A stretch of DNA of 64,000 nucleotides, taken from NCBI GenBank assembly GCA_036346405.1, contig CM070548.1, positions 93,218,588 to 93,282,587 of the forward strand, given 5' to 3'. The notes below the pieces were generated by a model. It saw only the letters and a list, made by a program, of their open reading frames with translations. It was not told where the DNA came from and ran no database searches. Shown here in pieces: positions 22,680-33,549 of this stretch. A program made the position numbers and the translations under genes. The first letter of the stretch is position 1, and every line of letters begins with the position of its first letter. The stretch comes from Phyllostachys edulis (Eukaryota; Streptophyta; Magnoliopsida; Poales; Poaceae).

Positions 22680-25600
22680 GCCGGCGAGGAAGGGAAGGTT
22701 TGGCTCGTTGACTCGGTGTTCACGACACATGACCGGAGATTCTGTTGGTTCTCTTCCTTGCCCGTGCTCGGTGATGAGAAGATCACCTTCGGAGGCGCTT
22801 CGTCTGGGCGTCATCGCCAAAGGTCGCGTATTAATGCTTCTTTTATTCTTAAGGATGTTGCCTTGGTTAGTAAGTCGCGGTACAATTTGCTTTCGTTTCT
22901 CGACTTCCGATGATGGTTTCGAGGTGAGCTTCAAGAAAACGCTTGCAAAATTCTTGACTCTTGGTAGTCCGGTTTGCGGGATTTCTCGTTATGGGAGGAT
23001 CTTTCGTGCTGATTTTTGATTCTTGGTGATCCTCTCCGGTGTTTGGTTGCTTCGAGTCCCGCGATCTCTCTTTACGGCATAGGAGACTTGGTCATATTGG
23101 ATTTGACCATTTGACCCGAAAGTTAGCGGCCATGATCTCATTAAGTGGTCTGCGAAACTCAAGATGGTCAAAGATCTTGTTTGCACTCCATCAAGACGCG
23201 GCAAGATGGTTGCCGCTTCTCATCCTCGGTCCACGATTACTATGACCGATGCAGAGACATTTGCTCCACATGGACCGCAGTTGGACCGGCTCGAGTCTTG
23301 ATCGGCAGGAGGAAGTGGTATGTTCTTGTTGTGGTCGATGACTTCTTGAGGTACTCTTGGGTGTTTTCTTAGCCTCGAAGGGCGAGACATTTACACTTTT
23401 CCGAGGTCTTTTTAGTAGGCTTTCTGTTGAGCTTCACGGTGCCTTCTGAAGCGATCCGCATGACAATGGCACGGAGTTCAAAATTTCTACTTTGAGAGTT
23501 TAGCGGTGAGGCAGTGTAGAGCACCGTTCTCTTCTCCATCGTCCCTCGTGAGAATGGCGTTGTGGAAGGAAGAACCGTACCTTAGTCGAGATGGCGAGGC
23601 GATGCTTGATGAGTACTCTACACCGAGGAAGTTTTGAAATGAGGCCATTGTGACCGCGTGCCATGTTTGAATCGAGTTTTTCTTGGGCACTCCTACACCG
23701 CACTTCTTATGAGTGAGATCTGGCGAAAGCCAGCGTCTCTCACTTTCGTGTGTTTGGTTGCAAGTGCTTTATTTTGAAGTGCAGGAACCTAGATAAGTTC
23801 GAGTCACGTTCTGTGATGGTATCTTTCTAGGCTACTCGACTTCTTGGCGGCTTATAAGTGCAGGCTGAGTCTAGCAAAATGGTAGAAACACAGTGAGGTG
23901 ACCTTTGACGAGGCGGTCAGGGGACTAGGCGAGATATCTCGAGTTCTTTAGAGCGGTCAAGAGACCATCTTTGTGGATGATGAGGGCGAGGGAGACGATG
24001 GTTGTTTACGATCCGGCTCCTCTTCTTCCCTTGAGATGCCTTCTTCCACGGCACCTCAAGGTGATCGTACTGCCTTCCGTTTCCTCCGGAGCTAGTGGCT
24101 CTGTTCTGCCTCGTCTGCACACGAGGTAGAGGCCACTTCTTCTTCTCATCCAGGACCTCCAGTCATATCCAGAGAAGACATCCTTGAGCAGATCATTGGA
24201 GATCTTTTGAGCGTGTCTGCACGCTCAAAATCTGCACACTCTTTTCTCGTCTCTATTCTCGCTTTCATTGCTTCCTTTGAGCCCAAGGATGTTGATCATG
24301 CTCTTTCGATGAGTCTTGGGTCAATGCCATGCATGAGGAGTTGGAAAACTTTGAGAGAAACAAGGTGCGGTCGCTTGTCGAGCCCCTCGAGTCACAATGT
24401 TATTGGGACTAAGTGGGTGTTCAAAAACAAGCAGAGTGAGGAAGGGGTAGTCATTGAAACAAGGCTAAATTTGGTAGCTCGGGGGTTCTCCTGTGTTGAG
24501 GTCTGGATTTTGAGGAGACCTTTGCCCTGTTGCTAGACTTGAGGCCATTAGAATTACGCTTGCCTTCGACTTCTAAGGGTTTCAAGCTTTACAGATGGAT
24601 GTCAAGAGTGCCTTCCTCAATGGGTTTATTGAGGAAGAGGTCTATGTTAGGCTGACCTCGAGGTTTCGAGAACCCCAAATACCCACACCATGTCTACAAG
24701 CTCTCTAAAGCCTTGTATGGACTTAATGAGCCCCTAGAGCTTGGTATGAGAGGCTTAAGTCCTATCTGTTGAGTCATGGTTTTGAGATGGGTAAGGTAGA
24801 CAAGACCTTGTTCATTCGCAGCATGGTAATGACTTTCTACTCGTCGATTTATGTGGATGATATCATCTTTGGTGGCTCATCTCATACTCTTGTTTCTCGG
24901 TTCTCCGATGTTATGAGCTCGAGTTTGAGATGAGCATGATGGGCGAGTTGAGCTTCTTCCTTGGTTTTCGAGATCAAGCGGACTCGGGAGGTACTTTCTT
25001 GCATCGGGGCAAGTACACGTGACCTCTGAGGCAGCTTTGATATGAGTGATGGTAAGCCGGTGTCCACACCGATGGCTTCATCGGCTTCACTCGACCAGAT
25101 GAGGATGGCGAGCGATTGATCGAAGGAGTATCGCGGCATGATTGGCTCCCTCTTGTACCTCAACGCCTCGAGGCCGGACATACACTTCTCTGTGTGTTTG
25201 TGTGCTCGATTCGAGCTTCTCCTCGCGTATCTCACCGCCAGCGGTGAAGCGCATTCTTGATACCTTGAGCTACCATTGACTATGGTATCTGGTACTCTTC
25301 CTCATCTGTCTTTTCCTTAGAGCCTACTCGGGCGCAGACTTTCTTTGGTCAGAGGATAGATAGGAAAAAGAGCGCTTTGTCAATTCATTGGCACTTCTCT
25401 CGTTCTTGGTCTTCTAGGAAGCGATCGGTGTTACCTGATCCACCGCAGAGGTCGAGTATGTTCTCGCCGCCGATTCTTTGCAGACGAGATACTTTGGATG
25501 GCCGACCTGCGGGACTTTGGGTTAGTTATAGAAAGTGTTCCACTCTTTTGTGATAACACTTCGCTATTAACATTGCTAAGAACCCGGTCAAAGCACTCTC

Positions 25601-25725
25601 GGACCAAGCATATTGATATCGATATCACTTCCTTAGAGACCATGTGGAGAAGGGTGATATAGTGCTCGGTTTGTGGAGAGTGACCACCGGTTGGTGATAT
25701 CTTTACCAAGCCTTTGGATAGCTCT
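22680..25725 (+). pseudogene. Sirevirus pol relic (protease, integrase, RT, RNase H)
   Basis: Domains appear in copia order. A protease/pre-integrase junction is seen as WLVDS and CSRHMTGD (about 22695-22735). The integrase zinc-binding part shows RHRRLGHIGFDHL (about 23070-23110), and the integrase core shows WYVLVVVDDFLRYSW (about 23316-23360). Reverse transcriptase shows GTKWVFKNKQ (about 24410), MDVKSAFLNG (about 24597) and the catalytic-site segment VDDIIFGGSS (about 24853). RNase H shows YHFLRDHVEKGDI (about 25625) and ends IFTKPLD (about 25700). Integrase inserts the cDNA, and RT/RNase H copies the RNA. Frames break repeatedly between these motifs. No envelope-like frame was recognised downstream. 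Confidence 0.82.
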
Positions 25726-25739
25726 AGGTTTTGACCTTG

Positions 25740-27449
25740 ATGGGAGAGCTTGGGGTGGTTTGTCCTTATGGATTTGTAGTGAGGGGAGCTTTGTGCTTTC
25801 TTGTTTATCTTGTATATTATCTTTGTTGCTCCTTCGTCGCATTGCATTAGGGATGCATTTTGGGTTAGTCATCCTAGCATAGATTAGAGTGTTTCTCTCG
25901 TCTAGTTGCTTAGACTTCTTCCTCTCATCTTATGCTCTAGGATGTTGCTTATTAGTCGTCTCTTCTCACTAGGTTGAGCTTACTCACTTCTTATAGGTTC
26001 TAGCAAGGGTTGGGCCACCCTTGGGTAGAGCAGGAACGTGTTTGCTCCTTAGTGTGTTAGCCAGGCGGTGATAGTCCTAGTGTCATATGGGGTAGATGAG
26101 AGTCAGTCTGAGCTATAGTATTCTCTATATCTTGTCTATGCTTTAAGGACTGCTTGTTCCTGATTTCTCTGCCAGCTTCTCGTTTTATTGCTTTGGTTCA
26201 GGGGGAGTTCATTTGGGAGCTTCTGGAGCTTAATATTGATATAACTCAACTTGAACTAAACATTGCTTCACATGTTGAGGGGGAGCTGGCTTTTCTTGCT
26301 TTTAGCATTGTGCATTGTAATATAACTACATGGAGCCTTGACCATTATCCATATATGACATGCTTCAATGCATTACATCTTCACCATGATTATGCTTAAT
26401 TGCTAGATTTATCATTGCTTCATATGTGTCGTCAAGCCTTTGCCATTGTTAAGTTAATTAAAATTGCACAACTTGAACTAAGACATGTCATGTTAGCTCT
26501 TGAGGCTAGTCTATCTTTAGTTATCCTCTTATGATTCATGCCATGTCAAATAGGCTAAGTTGAGTGTTGAATCTTTAATTGAGCTTTAGTTTGAGCTATG
26601 CTAGTGTCATGATGAAACATGAGTGAGTACACTTTTTAAGAAAGCAAAAGATCTCTTTTATGTGCGAAAGAACGGATCTCACCAATTCTTTCTCATGAGG
26701 CGCTTGCCATTACCTTTGGGCATGAACTCAGGGGGAGTTTTGGATGACCTAGATCATCTCCTTAAGCTTCTCGCTTGGAATGGTCGCATAAGGCTTGAGA
26801 TCTAGCACATCACCAGTTATCAATTTCAAATGAAAATATGTGATCTGGGCTAAATTTGCTTAACTACCAAAAGAACCAAGTACTTGTGCAAATGATTCAT
26901 TCTTGAACTAATAGCACTCTAAATTGACTCAATTCTAGCTTCTTGGTTCCACTTAGGTTATTGACATGGTTTGCATCATCTTTGGATACCTCTAGCTAGA
27001 CTATACTCTTGAGTGGCTTGACATGCTAAGAAATTCATCTAATCTTCATATTGTTACTTACGTGGCTTGGCTTGATTATCCATATCTTGTAATGATATTG
27101 ATAGTTTTCATATACGTTATGGCTTGGTGTGATTCTCAAATAGTCATTTTGGATAATCTTCATGGCTCTAATTGCTTAGCATTGCTTAACATTCACCCAC
27201 ACCATGCTATATTCTCTCTTTTGTATCTTGATGACTTTATTGACAAAAGGGGGAGAATATTGGAGAAATATTGGAGAAAAAGTCTCTTTTGGGAGTTTTG
27301 GGAGCGTTTGAGGAAAACTTGCTCTTTCTTTTACTCCTTGTGTCTACATGGTCATTAGCATCAATTTCTTTTCTTGGACCATGTATGACTTTCAAACAAA
27401 CTCAACTTATGCTTTTTGGGGTTTGTCAATATACTCATCAAGGGGAGAT
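25740..27449 (+). promoter_or_regulatory. Long 3' noncoding region with repeated polypurine tracts
   Basis: GGGGGAG occurs at 26201, 26279, 26731 and 27249, and a shorter GGGGAG at 27442 lies directly before the 3' LTR. The last is the expected primer for plus-strand synthesis. Multiple extra tracts upstream of the true one are a published Sirevirus trait. The rest of the 1.7 kb has only short frames without domains. Confidence 0.75.
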
Positions 27450-29476
27450 TGAGAGACCATGTGGAGGTGTCCCCATGTTTGTGATGAGTAATTGTGGTCG
27501 GTTTAGTGAGTTTGAGTTTGTTTGGGTATTCGAGGGTTGAGTACCTTTATACGTGCTAATGTGGATTATCTTGTTTAGATGCGGTGCTATGTGATGGTTT
27601 GTTTGTGCGTGGATTGCAGGACTTGAGCTAGGTCATGGTGAGGCGAGGAGGACCGGGACTAGACACAGGAGGTGTCGAGGTCCGACGGTCAAAGATCTAG
27701 AAGATGATCGATTTCTTTGAAGTGGTTCTGAAGTCGGGAGGCGAGGCCGGAGGCGTCCGTGACGGACCTGACGGGCGATGACCAGTGGATCGGGACTAGA
27801 CACAGGAGGTGTCGAGGTCGACAGTCGAGATCAAGTCTTGGTCGTGTGTCGACAGAAACTTAGGAAGGTGCTTGAGGGCGTTTTGGTATTTTGACTCAAG
27901 CAATGAGAGGAGGGGCTGGTTTTCCCTCCAAATCCTGGTCATGTTGACCATGACCCTTGCCTCATTTGGGTGTGGAGCAAGCATGTGAGACATGGCTGAC
28001 ACTTCTTGAATTGCCAAGAGAGGGGTGAGCAAGTGCGTGTGCTCATGTCCTGCTGGCTGTCTTGAGAAGGTGTGAATGGTGCTTGGTGTGTGTCTTCTTT
28101 GTGACTTGCTCTCTGCGTGTGTTTACTTGTGGGTCTTTGGGAGTTGGGTTCCAGAGAGAAGGGAGTATAGAGCTCTGGTGTGTAGAGTGGTTCCAAAGTA
28201 TGAGATAGAGCTCACATGCGTGGGTGTGCAAGTTCTTTGAGATGTAGAGCGACCTTGTGGAGTGTGTGTTCTTGAGTTGGGAGAGTGAGGAGATGGATTG
28301 AGAGTCTTGTAATCTTTTCCTTGTCCTAATGTACATGCGTGTCGGGACTCGTCAGTATTCCTTTTGATCCAAGAAATGAAAATCTGAAGTTTGCATTCTC
28401 TGTTCTTATTTTTTCCTTCGTTGTCTCCCTCTGGTGATTTGTGAGTTTTGAGATTCTTGTTAGTTCTTCTTTGGGAAGTGCCAAAATGGGTTGCTATGAC
28501 ATGGGTGATGCTCAAAGGCCATTTGTCTAGTCAATCCTCGAGCAAACCTCGTTCAATCTCAGATTCTTCTTTTTGAGCCTTCTCTGTTCTTCATGTTTGC
28601 TATTTAGGGTTTTGGAGGCTGTTCTTGTTTCCCTCCGAGAGATGGCTTGAAATTTGGCATGGAGAGTCCAGAGGCTATCAACTAGCTTCCCTCAAAATTT
28701 CATGGTCAGAGGATCAACGATTGAGGAGAAATTTGAGTTTTGGTGGAGGCTCTGTAAGTTTTCAGGATTTACCTCTTTTCTGAATTTCTAAGGTTTGGTG
28801 TTATTTTCGATTTCCTTCACGAGATGGCATAAAACTTGGCATGAGAGGTCCAGAGGCTATTGCTAACCTATCCTCAAAGTTTCATAGCCAAATGATCAAA
28901 GATGAAATGGGAAATTGAGTTTTGGGCAACCCTGTACTTTTCGGGTTTTGTCCAAATTCTGAATCTCTTGCTTCTAAGTTTGATTTCCTTGTTTTCCAAG
29001 CCCTCCTTGCTATTTGATATTTAGTGGTGATCCTCTGGGACTAAAAGATTGGAAGCAAACCTTTGTTTTCTTCTTCTTTGTTTTCTTGCAGATTTCACCA
29101 CTCCTGCTGCTGATTTGATCACTTCTGCTGCAGTTTTCAGCCTCTATTTTGTGCTGTTTTCAGCCCTTTCATTGCAGTTTTCAGCCAAAATTGCTCTTGT
29201 ATACATCATCTATTCTGCTGCAGTTTTCAGATCAAAATCAACAATTTTAGTGCAGTTTTCAGCAGTCAAAAGCTAGCCTTTTTTTGTAGGCGATTACGCT
29301 ACTTAATGTCCTGCGGTTTGCCAACAAGTAGCTCTTGTTTGCGATCTTTTGCTCGATTCTAGTCTCCTTCTTGATAGCTTTGTAGCTATTGGAGAGGAAT
29401 TGTTTAGTGAGTATTTTGAAGGAGCAATTTTTAAAGTCGACATTCACCCCCCCTCTGTCGCCATTTCGGTCCAACA
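27450..29476 (+). repeat. 3' LTR of the Sirevirus element
   Basis: It starts TGAGAGACCATGTGG and ends GGTCCAACA, collinear with the 5' LTR. Differences are mostly 1-3-base indels, often next to CTG or CAG. Examples are GATGCTAG against GATCTAG, and CTGCTGTTTG against CTGCTGGCTG. Confidence 0.9.
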
Positions 29477-29489
29477 GATGCCCTCACTC

Positions 29490-31400
29490 TTAATGGTTTG
29501 GACCTCCTGTGGGGTCTAGCTCTCTTTTGTGTTTAAACCTTTGAGGTTTAGACCTCCTTTAATGTTTAAACCTTCTTTTGTGTTGGACCTCTTTTTAGGT
29601 TCAGATCAGTAACATCCTCGATTTCTAAATCCTTTTAAAATGTGTAAAACAAATTAAAACTATTTTGTTTTGATGAGAATTCAAAGTTTGGTTCGGTTGG
29701 AGAGGTTTGAGTTGTTGATACCTCCTTTTGGTATGCTCAGTAGACTTTCCTTTAGCATATCTCCTTTGGATATGTAGGTTTAGACCTTCTCTGTGGCCTA
29801 GACCTCCCCAGTGGTTCTTAAGGTTAGACCTCCCTTGGGGCTCAAACCTTTTTACACTTGGACATATTATATGTCCAGGCCTTTCTCTTTGAGCTTGATT
29901 ACTTTGAATCTCTTTGTTGGTTTGAATCTCTTTGGATCAGACCTCTTTTCTGTTCAGACTTCTCTTAAGTCTAAACCCCTTGCTGCCTGGGCACTATCTT
30001 ATGCCCAGACCTCTTTTTATTCGGACCTCTTATATGCCTTCAAACCTCCTGAGCTCATTTGAACCTCCTTGACATTTCTTCTTGGCCGAAAGGACCTCCT
30101 TAGGGTTTATTCTAACCACCACGGCTTTTGATCTCACCCTAGAGGTTGGAGCCTCCTTTGAGTTGCCTTGACTCATGTACTTCTGTTGGACCACCTTTTG
30201 TGAATCTGCCCGTGGGATCCCTCTCTTTCTCGGAACTCCTCTGCCCGGACCTCTCCTTGTTTCGAATCTAACGGTTTGGACCTCCCCTCACCTTGAATCC
30301 AAAGGCCCAGACCTTCCCGTGCGTTATTTCTCTCTGGAGACCTCCCCTGCACGTGTGATCTTGGCTGTTGGACCTCCCTCTCGGAGATCCAACCGCCCGG
30401 ACCTCAACTTGTCTTTAATCTCAACCATGGGCCCTCTTTGTAGTTCTCTGGACCTCCTGTCCAAGACCTCTCCATGGCCTATTAAACCTGGCCCTGGACT
30501 TCCTCGCCCGACCTCCCTTGAAGAGATCCTAACCGTCAGGACCTCCTGTTGTTGATCCTGACCGTCGGGACCTCCCCATGTCCAGACCTCCTCTGCATGT
30601 CTGGACCTCCTCAACCTTTAGACCTCCCTGTCCTTCGGGCCTAAGACCTCCTAAGCCTCTCGGACCTCCTCAAGGATCTCCCCTGCGGGGCAAGACCTCC
30701 CTCTTGACTGTTGTTTCTAAGTTGAGTGGCCCCACCTGCCAGTCTTGGTTATTCTCATTTCCTCCGCCACGTTAATATCTTGGGCATTTAATGCATGTCT
30801 TGTTGCATTAAATGCATCCATATACGTGGTGTTTACTTTGAATTTGGTCACTTAGCCGTACTCTGACATCCTTCTTTGTTCCTTCCCATAGCAACATACG
30901 TTGTCCTTCCTCGTACCTTTTATCCAGAATGGTAGTGACACCTGCCCTGCCACTCACCTACCTTTGACCCATTTCTATACTTATCCTTGACACGTATATT
31001 TCTAGTCTTCTTCCCCACCTTGACTACAATTAGACCAAGAAATTCTACCACATCACCTTTCTCCACACTCTGTTATCTTAGCTCACGATCAGTAGCTCTC
31101 CAGGGAAGACCTTGTTGCCCACGACCTCCCCTCCATCCATTGCTCCTTCTTGTCCCTGGTAAGTCCTCTGGTGGTCCGCTTCACTCTTATTTTGGTCACT
31201 ACATTGAGCGGGTCGTGTCCTTCTGGGACCTCCTCCGTGGACTCATACGGATTTCTATGGCCTTTATTTGAGGACCTCCTCCTGGTTTTTACGCAAGAAC
31301 CATTGCTCGGGACCCTCTGCTTTTATTCTTTGAAATCACTCCTTTGGGGTCTTTTGCCAAAGACCACCTCCTCTGTAAGCTTAGACCTCCTCCAAAAGAA
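29490..31400 (+). repeat. Interspersed GACCTCC heptamer repeat field
   Basis: GACCTCC and one-base variants occur dozens of times at irregular spacing (roughly 15-60 bases), almost always on the plus strand. The same signal begins before the Sirevirus (about 17270-17732) and returns at 33110-33440, including the paired GGACCTCCTGGGAGGTC palindromes near 33340-33400. The field belongs to the TGTAAC...GTTACA element. No unit length is constant, so it is not a simple tandem array. Confidence 0.75.
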
Positions 31401-33549
31401 CCTATTCTAAGTACAGTACTCTTCTGTTGGTTAAGTTTTGGGGTTCCTCTGAAGTTCTTTTGGTTCTTTAATTGGAGCCCTGTTGGTTCTTTATTTGATC
31501 GTTGTTTGAATCTGTTCTCTTGTCGTGTAGATCTGGACGTTTCCAGAGAGCCAGAGCTGTGAGAAAATAGAATCTTAAGTTATCAAGCAAGAGGCAAGTT
31601 ACACTCTTGATCATGTTGCACCCAATAATTCAGTTTATTTATGTTCAGTTTCAAAGTATAATGCATGCCTATTTCTACCAAGTTATTTCAATACCTGTTT
31701 TAAATCCATAGTTATGCCTACTTCCTTTGTGTGGCCACTGTTGACTTTGAACTGAGCATGTTGTCACCACTAGATCAAACTTGGGTCATGCAATAGTGTG
31801 AGCCAAGATCATTTGAAAAATGAAGCTTAGTCATGCTTAGACCAAAAGTATTGATTTGGAAATCTTTACCAACATGACCAAAAATTGCTTAAAATGTTTT
31901 GACCATGACATTGGGGTGTCATGGGAATGTGAAAGTGTTCTTTGGGAAGCAAAGAAAATGAAATTGGATTTAGACTAGGGCGAATTGGTTGGCTTGGCTG
32001 GTGCAATGTTTGTGCATGGACTCTATCGCAAAGGTGGAGGTCCGGGGTTTGTGGAAATCGCCCTAGTCATTTGAGGACCGGTCTTTGGCGACCAATGCCA
32101 AGCCTATAATGGGCTATGCCACAATCGTGCAACCACATGTCTCGAGAATGGGCGTGGGACTGGCTAAGTAATTTGCAAAACTTCACCATATCTTTGCTCC
32201 ATTGGAGGTGTGGGAGGCCTTGTAGGGCTAATGGTCTTGTTATGACCCTCTGTTCCCCTTTGGTGCAAGAGGGGCTTCACGGGATTCTTTGTCCATAGGG
32301 GGTGAAACCTTAGCAAGGAAAGGCTGTGGTGGAGCAATGCATTGTAAAGGCCTTGTCATGAACTCTAGACCTCTTACCTTCGTCAGTGAGAGGTGGCACT
32401 CGCGCATGCCAAACAAACTAGAGGAATCATGTCGTGTGAGTAAAGTGCACAACCTCTGCAGAGTGAAATCTATTCGAATAGCCGTGTCCACGGTCATGGA
32501 CGTGCTGGCAAAGGCCACTCGGAGTTAGATGTTGGTTTTGGGTTTTCGAAATGTTTAGTAAACCGGTTTTGGGATTGCTATCCCATGGGTTGGGCAGGAG
32601 CCTTGTGACAGAGGGTATCCTTCACCACTTGTGATGAATGAATATCCAACTGAAAATCAAGTTTAGAAAATGAATTTTATCTCTTAAGTACACCTTTGGA
32701 ACTTAGTATTTGTATTTGAAAGAAACTTGGCTATACGCAAATTAACCATAATAAGCCTTCCATTGTGATATCTATTTATGCATGTCATTTTGTTATCTAA
32801 CGGGTGTAACTTGCGAAACACGGTTGTTGTGCTCACTCTTGCTTAATCTTGTCTTTAGCGAGTTATGGAAGCTTTGGGTGACGATTACGTGGACCAAGTG
32901 GTCTGTTCGTCTAGGATTGCGCCCTCGGTAGGTTACTGTGGTGTATCGGGTGGCCCATGTGTTCATTTTTACTATGTTTTGCCCTCTTGGCTTGTAAGCT
33001 CTCTTGTAAACAACTTCTTTGGTTATCAATAAAGCTTATGTTGTTGCTATGTTACCCTTGTTGTTCTTTGTGAAGAGCTGGCCATGATCCTTGGGACTAG
33101 CTCAGTTCACATAGAGGACCTTGGAGAGCTCCCAGTCCTCCACGTTCACTCAATGGCTGGGTCGTGTGTGGTTCGGTGGTGGCCTCAGTCCTCCACGACC
33201 TCCTCTGGGGGTCGCGGGTGGACTTGAGATGCCCACGGACCTCCACGAACACCCTTGGTCTGGCCGTGGTAGGCTCTCGGGTGCTCCCTGGCTCCAAGAC
33301 CCTCTCGGGTCATGTTCTCCTGGACCTCTAGGAGGTCCTGCTGGACCTCCTGGGAGGTCTTGGTGGACTGTCCGAGAGGTCCTTTATGGACCTCCTGGGA
33401 GGTCCTGATGGACTTTCCAGAAGGTCTTGGAGGACCTCTCGGGTGCCCTAAAGTTGGGTCGTTACATTACTTTGGACTCTTTAATAAAATAGGTAGTGTG
33501 CATCTTTGATGCAGAGGTAGGAGAGATTTTGCTCTTCCATTATCTAAAA

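Larger units (their letters stand above)
17733..29476 (+). mobile_element. Sirevirus-type Ty1/copia LTR retrotransposon (decayed)
   Basis: Two ~2.03-kb LTRs flank a 7.7-kb interior. The gene order gag, protease, integrase, reverse transcriptase, RNase H is that of Ty1/copia. Very long LTRs, a long 3' untranslated region and several GGGGGAG tracts before the 3' LTR match the Sirevirus (Maximus/SIRE) lineage as described in the literature. Flanking pentamers are GATCT and GATGC, so the target duplication is imperfect. Every coding domain is recognisable, but frames change every 100-300 bases, so the copy cannot be autonomous as read. It is the innermost level of the nest. Confidence 0.88.
17026..33466 (+). 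mobile_element. LTR-type element or solo LTR (TGTAAC...GTTACA), split by a Sirevirus
   Basis: The outer ends are TGTAACACCCTG (17026) and GGGTCGTTACA (ending 33466), flanked by a perfect 5-bp duplication TTACT (17021-17025 and 33467-33471). The LINE resumes exactly beyond it. Without the nested copia element it is about 4.7 kb. It has no recognisable gag or pol and no second copy of its right end, so a solo LTR of a large (perhaps Ty3/gypsy) family is the simplest reading; a LARD is the alternative. A related start, GTAACATCCTCGATTTC, recurs internally at 29609. Near 33030 an AATAAAGCTT could be a polyadenylation signal. Confidence 0.65.
9678..33549 (+). mobile_element. Near full-length plant L1-type LINE, split by nested LTR elements
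   Basis: LINE sequence runs 9678-17025 and resumes at 33472-33549, ending in a short A tail. Flanks are ATGTATTAATGA (9666-9677) and ATGTATTCATGA (33550-33561), a 12-bp target duplication with one mismatch. The flanks are contiguous copia coding sequence on the minus strand, which supports the boundary. The 3' part after the interruption (TTAATAAAATAGGTAGTGTG, TGATGCAGAGG) is the expected LINE 3' UTR. ORF1 and ORF2 are both present but broken. There is about 7.4 kb of LINE excluding nested DNA. Confidence 0.85.

Noticed and set aside
17728..29481. A clean 5-bp target duplication for the Sirevirus
   Set aside because: Flanks are GATCT and GATGC, matching at only three of five bases, so I report it as imperfect and do not claim a duplication.
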